From: Streptococcaceae bacterium
Lineage (GTDB): Bacteria; Bacillota; Bacilli; Lactobacillales; Streptococcaceae
Direction: 5' to 3'
Length of the DNA stretch: 6,372 nucleotides
NCBI GenBank assembly: GCA_009779335.1
Contig: WREM01000065.1
Span: forward strand, 1 to 6,372
Shown piece by piece: positions 6,309 through 6,372 of this stretch; within the stretch, counting starts at the first letter, position 1; each line of letters begins with the position of its first letter. A program made the position numbers and the translations under genes. The notes below the pieces were generated by a model. That model made no database searches, had not been told where the DNA came from, and saw nothing but the letters and a program-made list of their open reading frames with translations.

Positions 6309-6317
6309 TGTTAAAAT
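6309..6317 (+). promoter_or_regulatory. Extended -10 motif just before the plus-strand ATG
   Basis: TGTTAAAAT: TAAAAT at 6312-6317 with TG at the extended position. The expected transcription start, 6-7 bases downstream, falls on or next to the ATG at 6324, which would give a leaderless mRNA. There is no recognisable -35 box (TCTTCC at 17 bases spacing). In such AT-rich DNA a chance match is quite possible. Confidence 0.3.
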
Positions 6318-6323
6318 TTAGTC

Positions 6324-6372
6324 ATGAATAAATTAATGAAATTTGGGCTGGGAGCTGTGCTTGGTTTAGCAG
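6324..6372 (+). CDS. Start of a divergent plus-strand gene, small hydrophobic N-terminus (partial)
   Basis: Only 16 codons plus one base are inside the window: MNKLMKFGLGAVLGLA. Two lysines followed by a glycine/alanine/leucine-rich hydrophobic run look like the start of a membrane anchor or signal peptide, as in small Gram-positive surface or YtxH-like proteins. No lipobox cysteine is reached before the edge. There is no Shine-Dalgarno sequence before the ATG at 6324 or before the in-frame ATG at 6336. It is transcribed away from hsdR and is probably unrelated to the RM operon. Function cannot be assigned. Confidence 0.5.
   Translation, partial: MNKLMKFGLGAVLGLA

Larger units (their letters stand above)
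5914..6323. other. Divergent intergenic region between hsdR and the plus-strand gene
   Basis: About 410 AT-rich bases with no long open frame on either strand. From left to right it holds the short interrupted frame next to hsdR, a hairpin with a U-tract on the minus strand, an extended -10 promoter candidate for hsdR, a tiny 29-codon minus-strand frame, two further hairpins and an extended -10 motif immediately before the plus-strand ATG. Between about 6235 and 6305 I see only AT-rich sequence, including three TATATC copies (6251, 6265, 6282) that may be chance. Confidence 0.7.

Overview
This window carries a type I restriction-modification operon on the minus strand, read right to left: hsdR (complete), hsdM (complete), a RhuM-family gene (complete) and hsdS (5' part only; it runs off the left edge). 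To its right are about 410 bases of AT-rich, hairpin-rich intergenic DNA. The first 16 codons of a divergent plus-strand gene reach the right edge. The low GC content, the strong AGGAGG-type ribosome binding sites and the style of the Hsd proteins suggest a Firmicute of the Lactobacillales, most likely Streptococcus or Lactococcus. This is a judgement from remembered family resemblance, not from a search.

Layout: 1-1101 hsdS (TTG start, N-terminal conserved repeat, first target-recognition domain, central conserved repeat, beginning of the second recognition domain); 1091-2104 rhuM; 2101-3567 hsdM; 3583-5913 hsdR; 5914-6323 control region; 6324-6372 start of a short-leader or leaderless plus-strand gene. 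The four minus-strand genes are packed tightly: 15 bases between hsdR and hsdM, a 4-base ATGA overlap between hsdM and rhuM, and an 11-base overlap between rhuM and hsdS. They should therefore be one transcript with translational coupling.

How it works together: HsdS reads a bipartite DNA target, HsdM2-HsdS methylates adenine in it, and HsdR adds the nuclease and ATP-driven translocase that cut unmethylated invading DNA. Protein sizes and domain content (HsdR 776 aa with an EcoEI/EcoAI-type C-terminal region, HsdM 488 aa) fit the type IB group. RhuM has no assigned biochemical role. Its position, coupled on both sides to the methyltransferase and specificity genes, is the main unexplained feature of the operon.

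The region upstream of hsdR holds the other unusual signals: an extended -10 promoter candidate, a hairpin with a U-tract immediately downstream of it, and a short reading frame interrupted by one TGA that ends in a TAATG junction with the hsdR start. Two further hairpins lie further out. I see no mobile element gene, CRISPR array, tRNA or rRNA. The window is mostly a well-known kind of defence operon, and the possible novelty is confined to RhuM and the hsdR leader.
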